From positions 16,052 through 80,051 of the forward strand of contig NZ_PXWG01000018.1 of the NCBI RefSeq assembly GCF_003011965.1: 64,000 nucleotides of DNA, written 5' to 3'. The notes below the pieces were generated by a model, which was given only the letters and a program-made list of their open reading frames with translations, was not told the origin of the DNA and ran no database searches. Position 1 is the first letter of the stretch; every line of letters begins with the position of its first letter. The stretch is from Streptosporangium nondiastaticum (GTDB lineage Bacteria > Actinomycetota > Actinomycetes > Streptomycetales > Streptomycetaceae). The position numbers were made by a program, and so were the translations under genes. Shown in pieces: positions 8,502 to 18,846 of this stretch.

Positions 8502-9446
8502 ATGCCAGCAGTGACCGTCGAGAACCCGTTGACCCTGCCGCGCGTCACCGCCGCGGCGGGCGCCCCGCAGCGGCCGGTGCTGTACGTCGGCACGGCTCCG
8601 TCGGGGTTCGAGGGCGAGGGATTCCCCGTGCGCAGGGCCTTCGCGGGGATCAATTACAAGTACCTGGACCCGTTCATCATGATGGACCAGATGGGCGAGG
8701 TGGACTACGCGGCCGGCGAGCCGAAGGGGACCCCCTGGCACCCGCACCGCGGGTTCGAGACGGTGACCTACATCATCGACGGCACGTTCGTGCACCGCGA
8801 CTCGCACGGTGGCGGCGGCGTCATCACGGACGGCGACACGCAGTGGATGACGGCCGGCTCCGGCCTGCTGCACATCGAGACCCCGCCGGAGGAGCTCGTC
8901 ATGAGCGGCGGCCTCTTCCACGGCCTGCAGCTATGGGTGAACCTGCCGGCCGAGGACAAGATGATCGCGCCGAAGTACCAGGACATCCGCGGCGGCAGCG
9001 TGAAGCTGCTGGCGTCGGAGGACGGCGGCGCGCTGCTGCGGCTCATCGCGGGCGACGTGGCCGGGCACACCGGGCCCGGCGCGACGCACACCCCGATCAC
9101 GATGATCCACGCTTCCGTGAGCCCGGGGGCGGAGGTCACGCTGCCGTGGCGGTCCGACTTCAACGCGCTCGCGTACGGGCTCGCCGGCCACGGCGCGGCC
9201 GGTGCGGAGGGGCGTCCGTTCGGAGAGGGGCGGACCGTCGTCTTCGGCGACGGAGACTCCCTGACGATCCGGGCCGCGGAGAAGCAGGACTCGCGCAGCG
9301 AGCGGTTCGAGGTCGTGCTGCTGGGCGGGCGGCCGATCCGCGAGCCCATGCAGCACTACGGCCCGTTCGTCATGAACACCCACGCCGAACTGGCCCAGGC
9401 CTTCGACGACTACCAGGCGGGACGGCTGGGGGTCATCCCGGCGTAG
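8502..9446 (+). CDS. Pirin family protein
   Basis: A 314-residue bicupin of the pirin family. The metal-binding signature is present: PWHPHRGFETVTYIIDG (two His), HRDSHG and a later HIETPPEE (Glu). Bacterial pirins include quercetin dioxygenase-like enzymes and stress-induced proteins; the substrate cannot be told. Start ATG 8502 is fixed by AGGAGG six bases upstream. An AT-rich palindrome before it suggests repressor control. It ends in a strong hairpin shared with the convergent downstream gene. Confidence 0.92.
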   Translation: MPAVTVENPLTLPRVTAAAGAPQRPVLYVGTAPSGFEGEGFPVRRAFAGINYKYLDPFIMMDQMGEVDYAAGEPKGTPWHPHRGFETVTYIIDGTFVHRDSHGGGGVITDGDTQWMTAGSGLLHIETPPEELVMSGGLFHGLQLWVNLPAEDKMIAPKYQDIRGGSVKLLASEDGGALLRLIAGDVAGHTGPGATHTPITMIHASVSPGAEVTLPWRSDFNALAYGLAGHGAAGAEGRPFGEGRTVVFGDGDSLTIRAAEKQDSRSERFEVVLLGGRPIREPMQHYGPFVMNTHAELAQAFDDYQAGRLGVIPA

Positions 9447-9471
9447 CGGAGCCCCTGCGGGGGGCGGGCCG

Positions 9472-9501
9472 GGGTTCATGGGTGCCTGTACCCATGAACC
9501 C
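9472..9501. terminator. Terminator hairpin after pirin gene
   Basis: Perfect 12-bp arms GGGTTCATGGGT (9472-9483) and ACCCATGAACCC (9490-9501) with a 6-base loop, 26 bases after the pirin stop and between convergent genes. Confidence 0.7.
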
Positions 9502-9508
9502 GCCGCGG

Positions 9509-9540
9509 CTGGGGGCACCTCCCAGCGGTAGCTGGGGGAG
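9509..9540. repeat. Streptomyces-type intergenic repeat
   Basis: CTGGGGGCACCTCCCAGCGG followed by TAGCTGGGGGAG is a dispersed intergenic repeat that I recall as frequent in Streptomyces chromosomes. It can fold on itself and is bracketed by CGCCGCGG/CCGCGGCG, giving a second hairpin after the pirin terminator. Downstream DNA to about 9660 resembles the repeat family described at 41768-42250. Confidence 0.55.
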
Positions 9541-9663
9541 CTCAGCCCCCGCGGCGGATTGCGGCGGTGCCGTACGGCCTCAGGCCGCCTCGGCGCCGCC
9601 GGTCACGTTGCCGGTGGTTGCTCGCCGTCGCGGCGGAAGTGGGTTGCCGGGCCCCGAGTGGGC

Positions 9664-11823
9664 CTAGCCGACCGCAGGTCCCCCGTCCTTCTCGTAGAGC
9701 TCGAACCAGATGTTCTTGCCCTCGCCGCGCGGGTCCACCCCCCACGCCGCGGCGAGGAGCTCCATCAGGACGAGGCCCCGGCCCGAGGACGCCATCTCGC
9801 CGGGGTGCCGGCGGTGCGGCAGTTCGTCGCTGCTGTCCGAGACGTCGACGCGGACGCACCGCTCCCCCGGCTCGCCGCTGATCCGGGCGATGAGCACCGC
9901 GTCCCCGTCCGTGTGGACGAGGACGTTGGTGACCATCTCGGAGACCATCAGGACGGCGGAGTCGGTCTGGTCGGGATCGGGCCAGTCGTGCATCAGGTCG
10001 CGGATCTGCTGCCGCGCCTCGGCGATCCGTTCCGGTTCGGCCTGGGCGATGCTCAGGACCGTCCGCCGCACCGGGTGCGGCACGGCCGCCGGGCCCGCGC
10101 CCACGGCGCCGCCCTCGCGGGCGAGCAGCAGGACAGCGATGTCGTCCTCGCGCCGGTCCAGGAGCGGCCCGGTCGTGTAGTACGAGGAGGGCCCGTGGAC
10201 GGCCTTGACGAGGGCGTCCGCGAGCGCCTCCAGGTCGCTGCCGTCGGGCCCGCCGCCGCCTCCGCCGAGGTCGAGCGGCTGTCCCTCGATCACTTCGCGC
10301 AGCCGGTTCCAGCCGCTGTCCAGGTCGTGCCCGCCCGTCTCGATCAGCCCGTCCGTGCAGACGAGCATCGTCTCGCCGGGTTCGAGGACGAGCCGCGTGG
10401 TGGGGTAGTCGGTGTCGGGGTCGATGCCGAGCGGCAGCCCGCCGGCCGTGTTGCGGACGAGCATGGTGCCGTCGCTCAGCCGGATCGCCGGGTTCGGGTG
10501 GCCGGCCCGGGCGATGACGAGCCGCCCGCTCTCCGGGTCGACCTCGATGTACAGGCACGTCGCGAAGCGCGGTTCGCCCTCCTCGCCCTCGGTCTCGGAG
10601 GCGTTGATGCCGGCGAGGAAGTGGGAGGCGCGGGAGAGGACGGCGTCGGGGTGGTGGCCTTCCGAGGCGTACGCGCGCAGGGCGATCCGCAGCTGGCCCA
10701 TGAGCCCGGCGGCCCGCACGTCGTGGCCCTGCACGTCGCCGATGACGAGGGCGATCCGGCCGAGGGGGAGCGGGATCATGTCGTACCAGTCGCCGCCGAC
10801 CTCCAGCCCGCCGCCGGTCGGCACGTACCGCGCGGCGACGGCCATGCCGGGGATGTCCTGCTGCAGCGTCGGCATCATGGAGCGCTGCAGGCCGACGGTG
10901 AGCTCCCGCTCGGACTCGTGCACGCTCGCCCGGCCCAGGGCCTGCGCCAGCATGCGGGCCACCGTCGTGAGCACGGCCCGCTCGTCGGGTGTGAAGGACA
11001 CCGGCACGCTGAACCCGGCCATCCACGCCCCGATGACCTGCCCGGCGTTGATCAGCGGCAGGAACGCCCACGACTGCCGTCCGAAGCGCGCGATGTCCTT
11101 CCAGGCGGTGGGGAAGCGGCGCTGGTAGTCCTCGGGAGTCGGCAGGTAGATGCCCCGGCCGGTGCGGATGACCTCGGCCGCCGGGTAGGCGGCGTCCATG
11201 GGCAGGTCGAGGAACGTGTCCGCGCTGCCGGGGGTGTACCCGTGGTGCCCGATCACCCGCACCCGGCCGCCCTCGGAGCTGAAGACCGCGAGCCCTGACG
11301 GTTCGAAGCCGGGCATCGACAGCCCGGCCGCCACCCGCAGCACCTCGGCCGTGGAGCGGGCTTCCGCGAGCGCCCGCCCCGCATCCAGCAGAAACGCTTC
11401 TCTATTGCGCCGCCAGTCGCCCGTGACCATCGGCGTGCGGCTCGCGGACGTGCCCGGCTGCGGCTCCGGCACCTCCTGCACCGTGCCGACCATCACGAAG
11501 TCCACCCGGCCCTTGGCCGCCGCCCGCAGCTGCGGCCGCATCCGGGCCCGCACCGTCCGCAGCACCCGGCCCTTGTCGTCGACCACCCGCAGCCGCGCCT
11601 CGGTGAGCGTGCCCTCGGCCACGGCCAGGCTGATCACGCCCTGGACCTCCACCCAGTCCACGGCGTGGAAGCGCGCCCTCGTCCCGGATTCGGTCAGCTC
11701 CGTACGGGTGGCGGGGAGGCCCAGCAGCCGGGAGGCTTCGGCGTCGAAGGTGGCGATGCGCGTGGCGTTGTCCCAGTGCCACAGGCCGGTCGCGGTGGCG
11801 GCCAGTACGTCCTCGGTGCGCAT
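9664..11823 (-). CDS. Multidomain SpoIIE-type phosphatase / anti-sigma-like regulator
   Basis: A 719-residue regulator. Domain order: PAS-like sensor (about 1-115), GAF domain (about 150-310), PP2C/SpoIIE phosphatase (about 325-555; GGDWYDMI and GDVQGHD supply metal-binding Asp), then an RsbW-like histidine-kinase-type ATPase (about 585-715; MVSEMVTNVLVHT and SGRGLVLMELLA). Proteins of this layout control partner-switching of alternative sigma factors in Streptomyces by dephosphorylating anti-anti-sigma factors and possibly by kinase activity. No membrane segment, so a cytoplasmic sensor. It is transcribed divergently from aspS. Confidence 0.9.
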   Translation of the reverse strand: MRTEDVLAATATGLWHWDNATRIATFDAEASRLLGLPATRTELTESGTRARFHAVDWVEVQGVISLAVAEGTLTEARLRVVDDKGRVLRTVRARMRPQLRAAAKGRVDFVMVGTVQEVPEPQPGTSASRTPMVTGDWRRNREAFLLDAGRALAEARSTAEVLRVAAGLSMPGFEPSGLAVFSSEGGRVRVIGHHGYTPGSADTFLDLPMDAAYPAAEVIRTGRGIYLPTPEDYQRRFPTAWKDIARFGRQSWAFLPLINAGQVIGAWMAGFSVPVSFTPDERAVLTTVARMLAQALGRASVHESERELTVGLQRSMMPTLQQDIPGMAVAARYVPTGGGLEVGGDWYDMIPLPLGRIALVIGDVQGHDVRAAGLMGQLRIALRAYASEGHHPDAVLSRASHFLAGINASETEGEEGEPRFATCLYIEVDPESGRLVIARAGHPNPAIRLSDGTMLVRNTAGGLPLGIDPDTDYPTTRLVLEPGETMLVCTDGLIETGGHDLDSGWNRLREVIEGQPLDLGGGGGGPDGSDLEALADALVKAVHGPSSYYTTGPLLDRREDDIAVLLLAREGGAVGAGPAAVPHPVRRTVLSIAQAEPERIAEARQQIRDLMHDWPDPDQTDSAVLMVSEMVTNVLVHTDGDAVLIARISGEPGERCVRVDVSDSSDELPHRRHPGEMASSGRGLVLMELLAAAWGVDPRGEGKNIWFELYEKDGGPAVG

Positions 11824-11906
11824 TGCCCTACTTTATGCAGGTCTGCGCAAGGGAGACCACCGAAGGTACGGTGGGCGGATCTTCACAAGCGCGCAGTACG
11901 CTTGCT

Positions 11907-11969
11907 CCCGTGTTGTATGCACGCTAGCCCCGTGCCGCAAGCACGAGCCCCGTGCTGCAGGCACGCTAG
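11907..11969. repeat. Three tandem imperfect palindromes upstream of aspS
   Basis: Units 11907-11927, 11928-11947 and 11948-11969 share the form CCCGTG-yyGCA-xGCACG-(CT)AG, and each is itself close to palindromic (GTGCTGCAGGCAC). They fill the space between the SpoIIE-type gene start and aspS, ending 31 bases before the aspS ATG. They may be an operator array or a fold in the aspS leader. Confidence 0.55.
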
Positions 11970-12000
11970 CCCACGCCCTCGATCACGACTTGGATGAACG

Positions 12001-13776
12001 ATGCATCGGTACCGGTCCCACACCTGCGGCGAGCTCCGTGCGGCTGACGTCGACACCGACGTGCGACTGAGCGGCTGGCTGCACAATCGGCGTGACCTGG
12101 GCGGCATCCTCTTCATCGACCTCCGCGACCACCACGGCCTGGTGCAGCTCGTGGCCCGTCCCGGCACCCCCGCCAACGAGGCCCTGAGCCACCTCACCAA
12201 GGAGACCGTCGTCCGCATCGACGGCAAGGTCGTCAGCCGCGGCGCCGACAACATCAACCCCGAGCTCCCCACCGGTGAGATCGAGGTCGAGGTCTCCGCC
12301 GTCGAGGTCCTGGGCGCCGCCGAGCCGCTGCCCTTCACCATCAACACCGAGGACGGGGTGAACGAGGAGCGCCGCCTGGAGTACCGCTTCCTCGACCTGC
12401 GCCGCGAGCGCATGCACAGCAACATCATGCTGCGCTCCGCCGTCATCGCCTCCATCCGCGAGAAGATGACCAACCTCGGCTTCAACGAGCTGGCCACCCC
12501 GATCCTGTCCGCCACCTCCCCCGAGGGCGCGCGCGACTTCCTGGTGCCGTCCCGTCTGCACGCCGGCAAGTTCTACGCCCTGCCGCAGGCCCCGCAGCAG
12601 TTCAAGCAGCTGCTGATGATCGCCGGCTTCGACCGCTACTTCCAGATTGCGCCCTGCTTCCGCGACGAGGACGCCCGCGCCGACCGCTCGCCGGGCGAGT
12701 TCTACCAGCTCGACATGGAGATGTCCTTCGTCGAGCAGGAGGACGTCTTCCAGGTCATCGAGAAGGTCATGACCGACCTCTTCGAGGAGTTCGGCAACGG
12801 CCGCCACGTCACCTCCCCCTTCCCGCGGATCCCCTTCCGCGAGGCCATGCTCAAGTACGGCTCCGACAAGCCGGACCTGCGCGCCAAGCTGGAGCTCGTC
12901 GACGTCTCCGACGTCTTCGAGGGCTCGGAGTTCAAGGCCTTCGCCGGCAAGCACGTCCGCGCGCTGGCCGTCCCGGCCACCGGTGACCAGCCCCGCAAGT
13001 TCTTCGACGGCCTCGGCGAGTACGCGGTCGAGCAGGGCGCGAAGGGCCTTGCCTGGGTCCGTGTGGGCGAAGGACTCCCCGACAAGGCTGCGCTGACCGG
13101 CCCGATCGCCAAGTTCCTCACCGAGGAGAACGTCAAGGCCCTCGCCGAGCGCCTCGGCCTGGAGCCCGGCCACGCGATCTTCTTCGGCGCGGGCGAGTTC
13201 GACGAGGTCTCCAAGATCATGGGCGCCGTGCGCGTCGAGGCCGCCAAGCGCGCCGGCCAGTTCGAGGAGAACGTCTTCCGGTTCTGCTGGATCGTCGACT
13301 TCCCGATGTTCGAGAAGAACGAGGACACCGGCCAGATCGAGTTCTCGCACAACCCGTTCTCCATGCCGCAGGGCGGCCTGGAGGCGCTGAACACGATGGA
13401 CCCGCTGGACATCCTGGCCTGGCAGTACGACATCGTCTGCAACGGCACCGAGCTGTCCTCCGGCGCCATCCGCAACCACGAGCCCGAGGTCATGTACCGC
13501 GCCTTCGAGATCGCGGGCTACTCCAACGAGGACGTGGAGCGCGAGTTCGGCGGCATGCTGCGCGCCTTCAAGTTCGGCGCCCCGCCGCACGGCGGCATCG
13601 CCCCGGGCGTCGACCGCATCGTGATGCTCCTGGCCGACGAGCCGAACATCCGCGAGACCATCGCGTTCCCGCTCAACGGCAACGCGCAGGACCTGCTGAT
13701 GGGCGCCCCGAGCGAGGTCGACGAGTCCCGCCTGAAGGAGCTCCACCTGTCGATCCGCAAGCCGGTCGTCAAGTAG
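12001..13776 (+). CDS. aspS: Aspartate--tRNA ligase
   Basis: A 591-residue class II aminoacyl-tRNA synthetase that charges tRNA-Asp. The N-terminal OB-fold anticodon domain (about 1-105: [23 protein letters not shown]), catalytic core with motif 2 ([20 protein letters not shown]), GAD insertion domain and motif 3 ([14 protein letters not shown]) are all present. Length is typical of bacterial AspRS. Start ATG 12001 has only a weak GGAT site. The upstream tandem palindromes may influence expression. A strong hairpin follows the stop. Confidence 0.98.
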   Translation: MHRYRSHTCGELRAADVDTDVRLSGWLHNRRDLGGILFIDLRDHHGLVQLVARPGTPANEALSHLTKETVVRIDGKVVSRGADNINPELPTGEIEVEVSAVEVLGAAEPLPFTINTEDGVNEERRLEYRFLDLRRERMHSNIMLRSAVIASIREKMTNLGFNELATPILSATSPEGARDFLVPSRLHAGKFYALPQAPQQFKQLLMIAGFDRYFQIAPCFRDEDARADRSPGEFYQLDMEMSFVEQEDVFQVIEKVMTDLFEEFGNGRHVTSPFPRIPFREAMLKYGSDKPDLRAKLELVDVSDVFEGSEFKAFAGKHVRALAVPATGDQPRKFFDGLGEYAVEQGAKGLAWVRVGEGLPDKAALTGPIAKFLTEENVKALAERLGLEPGHAIFFGAGEFDEVSKIMGAVRVEAAKRAGQFEENVFRFCWIVDFPMFEKNEDTGQIEFSHNPFSMPQGGLEALNTMDPLDILAWQYDIVCNGTELSSGAIRNHEPEVMYRAFEIAGYSNEDVEREFGGMLRAFKFGAPPHGGIAPGVDRIVMLLADEPNIRETIAFPLNGNAQDLLMGAPSEVDESRLKELHLSIRKPVVK

Positions 13777-13806
13777 TACGCGCCCTTACGTGCTGAGCAC
13801 GTGCTG

Positions 13807-13836
13807 AGCCCCCGCGCCGTTCTCGGCGCGGGGGCT
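13807..13836 (+). terminator. aspS rho-independent-like terminator
   Basis: AGCCCCCGCGCCG-ttct-CGGCGCGGGGGCT: a perfect 13-bp stem 31 bases after the aspS stop, followed by a short T-containing stretch. Confidence 0.85.
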
Positions 13837-13873
13837 CTTGCGTGTACGCGTCCTGCCCGGGGGCGCACCGTCT

Positions 13874-14401
13874 TCAACGCGGCGTGGCCGTGCCGCCCAC
13901 GTTGCTGATCATCCGCTGGAGGACGGTGAGCGCGGCCGCGTACTCCTCGTCCGTGATGCCCTCGTGGATCTCCGCGCGCAGCCGCGAGACGACGGTCTTG
14001 ATCCGGGCCTTGGCGTCCCGCCCGGTGCCGGTGAGGGTCAGGCGGCCGGCGTCGCCGGCGACGAGCCAGCCGCGGCGGAGGAGGCTGTCGACGGCGTGGC
14101 CCATCGCCCCGGGCGTCACGCCGTTGAGGTAGGGCTCCAGCCGCTCACAGACCTCGGCGCGGGTGAGGCCGTTCTCCGCGCCGTCGACGTGGTTGAGCGT
14201 CCACCACTGCTGCTGGGTGACGTCCTCGTGGGCCATCGCGCCGCGGATGTGGTCGAGCAGTGCCTCGGTGGCGGCCCAGGTCCAGTAGGCGACGGGCTGG
14301 GCCGCCAGAGCGGGAACGTCGAGCGGGGCGTCGGTGGCGGTGCCGGTGCCGGTGGTGGCGGTGCCGGGGGCGGTGTCGAGGGTTTCGCGTTCCGTCGTCA
14401 T
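13874..14401 (-). CDS. MarR-like winged-helix regulator
   Basis: A 175-residue protein with a Thr/Ala-rich N-terminal extension (about 1-30), then a MarR-type fold: dimer helix (YWTWAATEALLDHIR), winged HTH (LTRAEVCERLEPYLNGVTPGAMG..VDSLLRRGWL, with the wing GRLTLT) and C-terminal helices. It probably binds a palindromic operator. The promoter on its 5' side has TTGACC and TAGCGT separated by 19 bp with the ATG only 7 bases after the -10 box, so the mRNA is probably leaderless. The DinB gene ends 60 bases upstream on the same strand. Confidence 0.8.
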   Translation of the reverse strand: MTTERETLDTAPGTATTGTGTATDAPLDVPALAAQPVAYWTWAATEALLDHIRGAMAHEDVTQQQWWTLNHVDGAENGLTRAEVCERLEPYLNGVTPGAMGHAVDSLLRRGWLVAGDAGRLTLTGTGRDAKARIKTVVSRLRAEIHEGITDEEYAAALTVLQRMISNVGGTATPR

Positions 14402-14408
14402 GACGAAA

Positions 14409-14439
14409 ACGCTAAGAGCTCAACCTGACTTGAGGTCAA
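14409..14439 (-). promoter_or_regulatory. MerR/SoxR-like promoter with long spacer
   Basis: On the minus strand, TTGACC (14434-14439) and TAGCGT (14409-14414) are separated by exactly 19 bp. The spacer region carries an imperfect palindrome (plus strand GCTCAAC-ctga-CTTGAGG, 14418-14435). A 19-bp spacer over a palindrome is the hallmark of MerR-family-controlled promoters. It could alternatively be an autoregulatory MarR site. It is the weaker sibling of the site at 62266-62296. Confidence 0.45.
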
Positions 14440-14460
14440 GATCAGGTCCGGCGAAGGGCT

Positions 14461-14997
14461 TCAATAGCCCGTCGCGCCGTCCGTCCGCTCCCGCAGCAGG
14501 TCCGCGTGCCCGTTGTGCCGCGCGTACTCCTCGATCATGTGCAGGAAGATCCACCGCAGGGACACGTCCCGCCCCTTCACGCTCCCCACCGCGTCCAGCG
14601 ACAGGGGCGCGCACGTGGCGCGGGCCCGTGCGATCTCCTCCTGCCACACGGCCACGGCCTCCGCGAGACTCGCGTCCGGCGCCACGGCCAGGCCCGCGTC
14701 GGCATCGCCCAGATCCTCCGCGGATCTCGCCTCGCCGCCCGCGCCCGGCCCGTACAGCGGCGGCGCGGTCTCGCTCCGGAGCACTCTGCGGAACCACTGC
14801 CGCTCCACCTCGCCCATGTGCTGCACGAGGCCCAGCAGGCTCAGCGTGGACGGGGGTGCCGCCGCGTCCCGCGCTTGTTCGTCGGTCAGGCCGGCGACCT
14901 TGCGCGCGAGGGTGGCGCGCTGGAAGTCCAGCCAACTCTCCAGTGTGGTGCGCTCATCGGCCGTCAGGGGTGGGATGGCACGCTCTGTCGTCACCAT
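14461..14997 (-). CDS. DinB/DUF664 family protein
   Basis: A 178-residue four-helix-bundle protein of the DinB/DUF664 group. His residues that would bind a metal are in [15 protein letters not shown] and [19 protein letters not shown]. Actinobacterial members are often thiol (mycothiol)-dependent transferases, detoxification enzymes or metal-binding proteins of unknown role. Start ATG 14997 lies 10 bases after the stop of the upstream response-regulator-like gene, so the two probably share a transcript. Confidence 0.85.
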   Translation of the reverse strand: MVTTERAIPPLTADERTTLESWLDFQRATLARKVAGLTDEQARDAAAPPSTLSLLGLVQHMGEVERQWFRRVLRSETAPPLYGPGAGGEARSAEDLGDADAGLAVAPDASLAEAVAVWQEEIARARATCAPLSLDAVGSVKGRDVSLRWIFLHMIEEYARHNGHADLLRERTDGATGY

Positions 14998-15007
14998 GCC
15001 GGAAGTG

Positions 15008-15385
15008 TCACACGAGCGCGGTCAGCATGGGCAGCTTTGGGCAGCATCCGGCGGCGTTGTGCACGGCGCGCGACAGCTGCCGGCGCGTGATCGCGGGGCG
15101 CCACAGCACGGACCGCACGCCGTACTCCGCCACGGCCATGAGCTCGCCGTCCCCGAGCTCGTCCGCGACCAGCACCACCGCCGTCCCGCCCTCGCGCGTC
15201 AGCCGCCGCATCGTGGCCGCCGCGGCCGGGTCGTCGGCCCCCATGAGGACGAAACCGACGTCCCCCTCTTCGTCGCGCCGGACCACCCGCACCTCAGGCA
15301 GCATCGCCCGCACCTCGCGGGCGAACCGGGCCCCTGCCAGCTCGTCGGTGGCGTGCACGCTGATGGTGATCGGCTTCTTGAACAC
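15008..15385 (-). pseudogene. Truncated response-regulator receiver-like protein
   Basis: A 125-residue product beginning (V/M)FKKPITISVHATDELAGA, with a receiver-like alpha/beta pattern (GFVLMGADDPA, GGTAVVLVADELGD, YGVRSVLWRPAITRRQLSRAVHNAA). It then stops abruptly in [12 protein letters not shown]. In the Streptomyces LuxR-type regulators that this resembles, a linker and a C-terminal HTH follow this point; here the HTH is absent. It may be a remnant, or a stand-alone receiver acting as a partner-binding module. Start GTG 15385 has GAGGAA upstream. The normal Asp-containing phosphoacceptor pocket is not obvious. Confidence 0.5.
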
Positions 15386-15483
15386 TGCTCTTCCTCGTCT
15401 CCTGCTACCCCCGTACAAGTGCGGCCCTCAGCTTGCTCGGCCGGCCTCAACGGACGATTACCGATCCATCAACGCGTACGGGC

Positions 15484-15515
15484 GAGGGCCCGGAACCGTA
15501 CGGTTCCGGGCCCTC
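15484..15515 (-). terminator. metG terminator hairpin
   Basis: GAGGGCCCGGAACC-gtac-GGTTCCGGGCCCTC: a perfect 14-bp stem with a 4-base loop, 20 bases after the metG stop (minus strand). Confidence 0.85.
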
Positions 15516-15535
15516 GGGGCTGGTGCGCGGGGAGG

Positions 15536-17257
<1,722 letters not shown>

Positions 17258-17337
17258 TGCGGCTGCTCCCTGGTCGCGGGTGTATATGGAGACCTTTAGC
17301 GTATCCGAGCGACCAGGGATGACCGCGCGCCGTTTCT

Positions 17338-17447
17338 TCAGGCCGTCCGGGCCCGCTCCTCAGGCCGTCCAGGCCCGCTCCTCAGGCCGTCCAGGCCCGC
17401 TCCTCAGGCCGTCCAGGCCCGACCCTCAGGCCATCCAGGCCCGCCAG
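17338..17447. repeat. 22-bp tandem repeat, five copies
   Basis: Five contiguous copies of TCAGGCCGTCCAGGCCCGCTCC start at 17338, 17360, 17382, 17404 and 17426. The first four differ by at most 2-3 bases and the fifth is more diverged. The last copy overlaps the 3' end of the DUF7848-like gene, so each repeat carries an in-frame-looking stop on the minus strand. There are no spacers, so it is not a CRISPR array. Confidence 0.9.
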
Positions 17448-17686
17448 GGCCGGGTGATCACCTCCCGGTAGGTGTGGTGGGAGGGGTGCCGCCCGGCGTG
17501 CCGGAAGGTCCACGTCTGGGCGGCGGCGAGGTCCTCCTGGGGGTCGGACTTCTCCTCGCACACGGCGCACTGCATCGCGTACGTGACGGGCTCGGCGTCC
17601 GGCTCCCGGTCGGGGGCGAGGGTCCAGGTGCCGTAGCGGTAGACGGCGCGGGGCGTTCGGGGCGTCCGGGGCGGTGGCGCGGTCAC
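17426..17686 (-). CDS. Small DUF7848-like protein
   Basis: An 86-residue protein with an RAVYRYGTWTLAPD start region, one Cys pair in MQCAVCEEKSD, then TWTFRHAGRHPSHHTYREVITRPWRAWMA. This pattern matches a small family often found next to Streptomyces XRE/DUF397 regulators. Its start GTG overlaps the stop of the upstream gene (GTGA), implying translational coupling. An alternative GTG at 17698 exists. The last residues are encoded by the first unit of a 22-bp tandem repeat. Function unknown. Confidence 0.7.
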   Translation of the reverse strand: MTAPPPRTPRTPRAVYRYGTWTLAPDREPDAEPVTYAMQCAVCEEKSDPQEDLAAAQTWTFRHAGRHPSHHTYREVITRPWRAWMA

Positions 17687-17919
17687 AGCACCCCCCACCT
17701 GCTGAGTGCGTTGAGCCGCGCCACGCGGGCGCGGAGCGCTTCCGCTTCAGATGCGGGGCGGGTGTGTTCGGGAGGGCAGTCCCACTCCACGCCGCCTTGA
17801 GGTGGGCGCAGGTGCACGCGGCCGGCGTGGGGGTCCTGGTCCACGACCTGGCCGAGGCGGTTGGTACGGGTGTCTACTGCGTAGCTGAGAGGGATGGGCG
17901 GGGGATTTTCTCTGCTCAC
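17683..17919 (-). CDS. Small hypothetical protein, partner of DUF7848 gene
   Basis: A 78-residue protein (MSRENPPPIPLSYAV, then RLGQVVDQDPHAGRVHLRPPQGGVEWDCPPEHTRPA and a C-terminal helix). The middle looks like a small beta-barrel. Such proteins recur beside XRE/DUF5753 regulators in Streptomyces. Start GTG 17919 lacks a strong ribosome site. It is divergent from the XRE gene, so both may be controlled by the same 117-base intergenic region. Function unknown. Confidence 0.6.
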   Translation of the reverse strand: MSRENPPPIPLSYAVDTRTNRLGQVVDQDPHAGRVHLRPPQGGVEWDCPPEHTRPASEAEALRARVARLNALSRWGVL

Positions 17920-18036
17920 GCCATATTCATGCCCCGGGATGGCTAGCCTGAGCGGTCACGAGATGGATACGGCCAGTGATGTGCGGAATCTTTGGCCAGA
18001 GGGTATGCCATCGGTAACAGGGGAGGGCGTACGGGC

Positions 18037-18846
18037 ATGGGTGAGGTCTTTCTGCCGGGCAACCATCGGTACTTCGGCAAGCAGTTCATGATGTGGAGGC
18101 AGGAAGCGGAGATGTCGAGGGAGGAGGTTGCTGAGGCGGTGGGATATTCCGCGGAAATGGTGCGGTCTGTGGAACAGGGGAGGCGGGCGTGTCCGCCGCG
18201 GATGGCGGAGATTGCGGATGAGCTTTTCGGGGCGAGGGGAAAGCTGAAAGACGGGCTTTCGTATCTCACGCGGGAAAAGTATCCGGCGAGGTCTCGGGAT
18301 TTCATGCAGCGTGAGGCCGAGGCTGTCGCGCACAGCTCGTACGAGTCGACGCTCATCCCGGGGCTGCTGCAGACCGAGGCCTACGCGCGTGCCCTCCTGG
18401 GCGGGACGTGGCCCCCCGCGGACGATGAGGTAGTTGAGCGCAGGCTTGAAGTGCGGATGGCTCGCCAAGAGCGGCTGCATCGAAAGCCGATGCTGTCGTT
18501 CAACTTCATCATTTATGAGGCGGCTTTGCGTTGCCCGATGGGTGGCCCTGAAGCTCACAAGGGGCAGCTTCTGCACCTTATTGATGCCGCGAAGTTGCCG
18601 AATGTCATCTTGCAGGTGCTGCCCTTTGAGAATGCTGTTTCCAGTGCGCTTGGTGGCGCCATGGTTCTTTTGGAGATGCCGGAATACAAGCGCGTCGCCT
18701 ACGTAATGGGTCAGTCCATGAGTGAGTTGGCCGACGACCCCGCAGAGGTCAATCGGCTGGAACAGAGGTTTAGGCGCCTCAGTGCCCAGGCGCTCAGTCC
18801 CAACGACACCGTGCGCTCTATCGAACGGATGGTGGAAACGCTATGA
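18037..18846 (+). CDS. XRE-family regulator with DUF5753
   Basis: A 269-residue protein: N-terminal helix-turn-helix (about 8-65, MSREEVAEAVGYSAEMVRSVEQGRR), then the DUF5753 domain (about 95-262, YESTLIPGLLQTEAYARALL and MSELADDP). Together with the overlapping DUF397 gene it forms the regulator/small-acidic-partner pair typical of Streptomyces developmental and antibiotic regulation (WhiJ-like). Codon use is less GC-biased than neighbours (ttcatcatttatgag), suggesting recent gain. ATG 18037 is chosen for its GGGAGG site; an upstream in-frame start would add 15 residues. Confidence 0.88.
   Translation: MGEVFLPGNHRYFGKQFMMWRQEAEMSREEVAEAVGYSAEMVRSVEQGRRACPPRMAEIADELFGARGKLKDGLSYLTREKYPARSRDFMQREAEAVAHSSYESTLIPGLLQTEAYARALLGGTWPPADDEVVERRLEVRMARQERLHRKPMLSFNFIIYEAALRCPMGGPEAHKGQLLHLIDAAKLPNVILQVLPFENAVSSALGGAMVLLEMPEYKRVAYVMGQSMSELADDPAEVNRLEQRFRRLSAQALSPNDTVRSIERMVETL

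Noticed and set aside
17258..17337. T-box or other riboswitch leader for metG
   Set aside because: The space upstream of the metG start is short and lacks a T-box motif or specifier hairpin; only a plain ribosome site is visible.
17338..17447. CRISPR array
   Set aside because: The 22-bp units are contiguous with no unique spacers and no cas genes are in the window.
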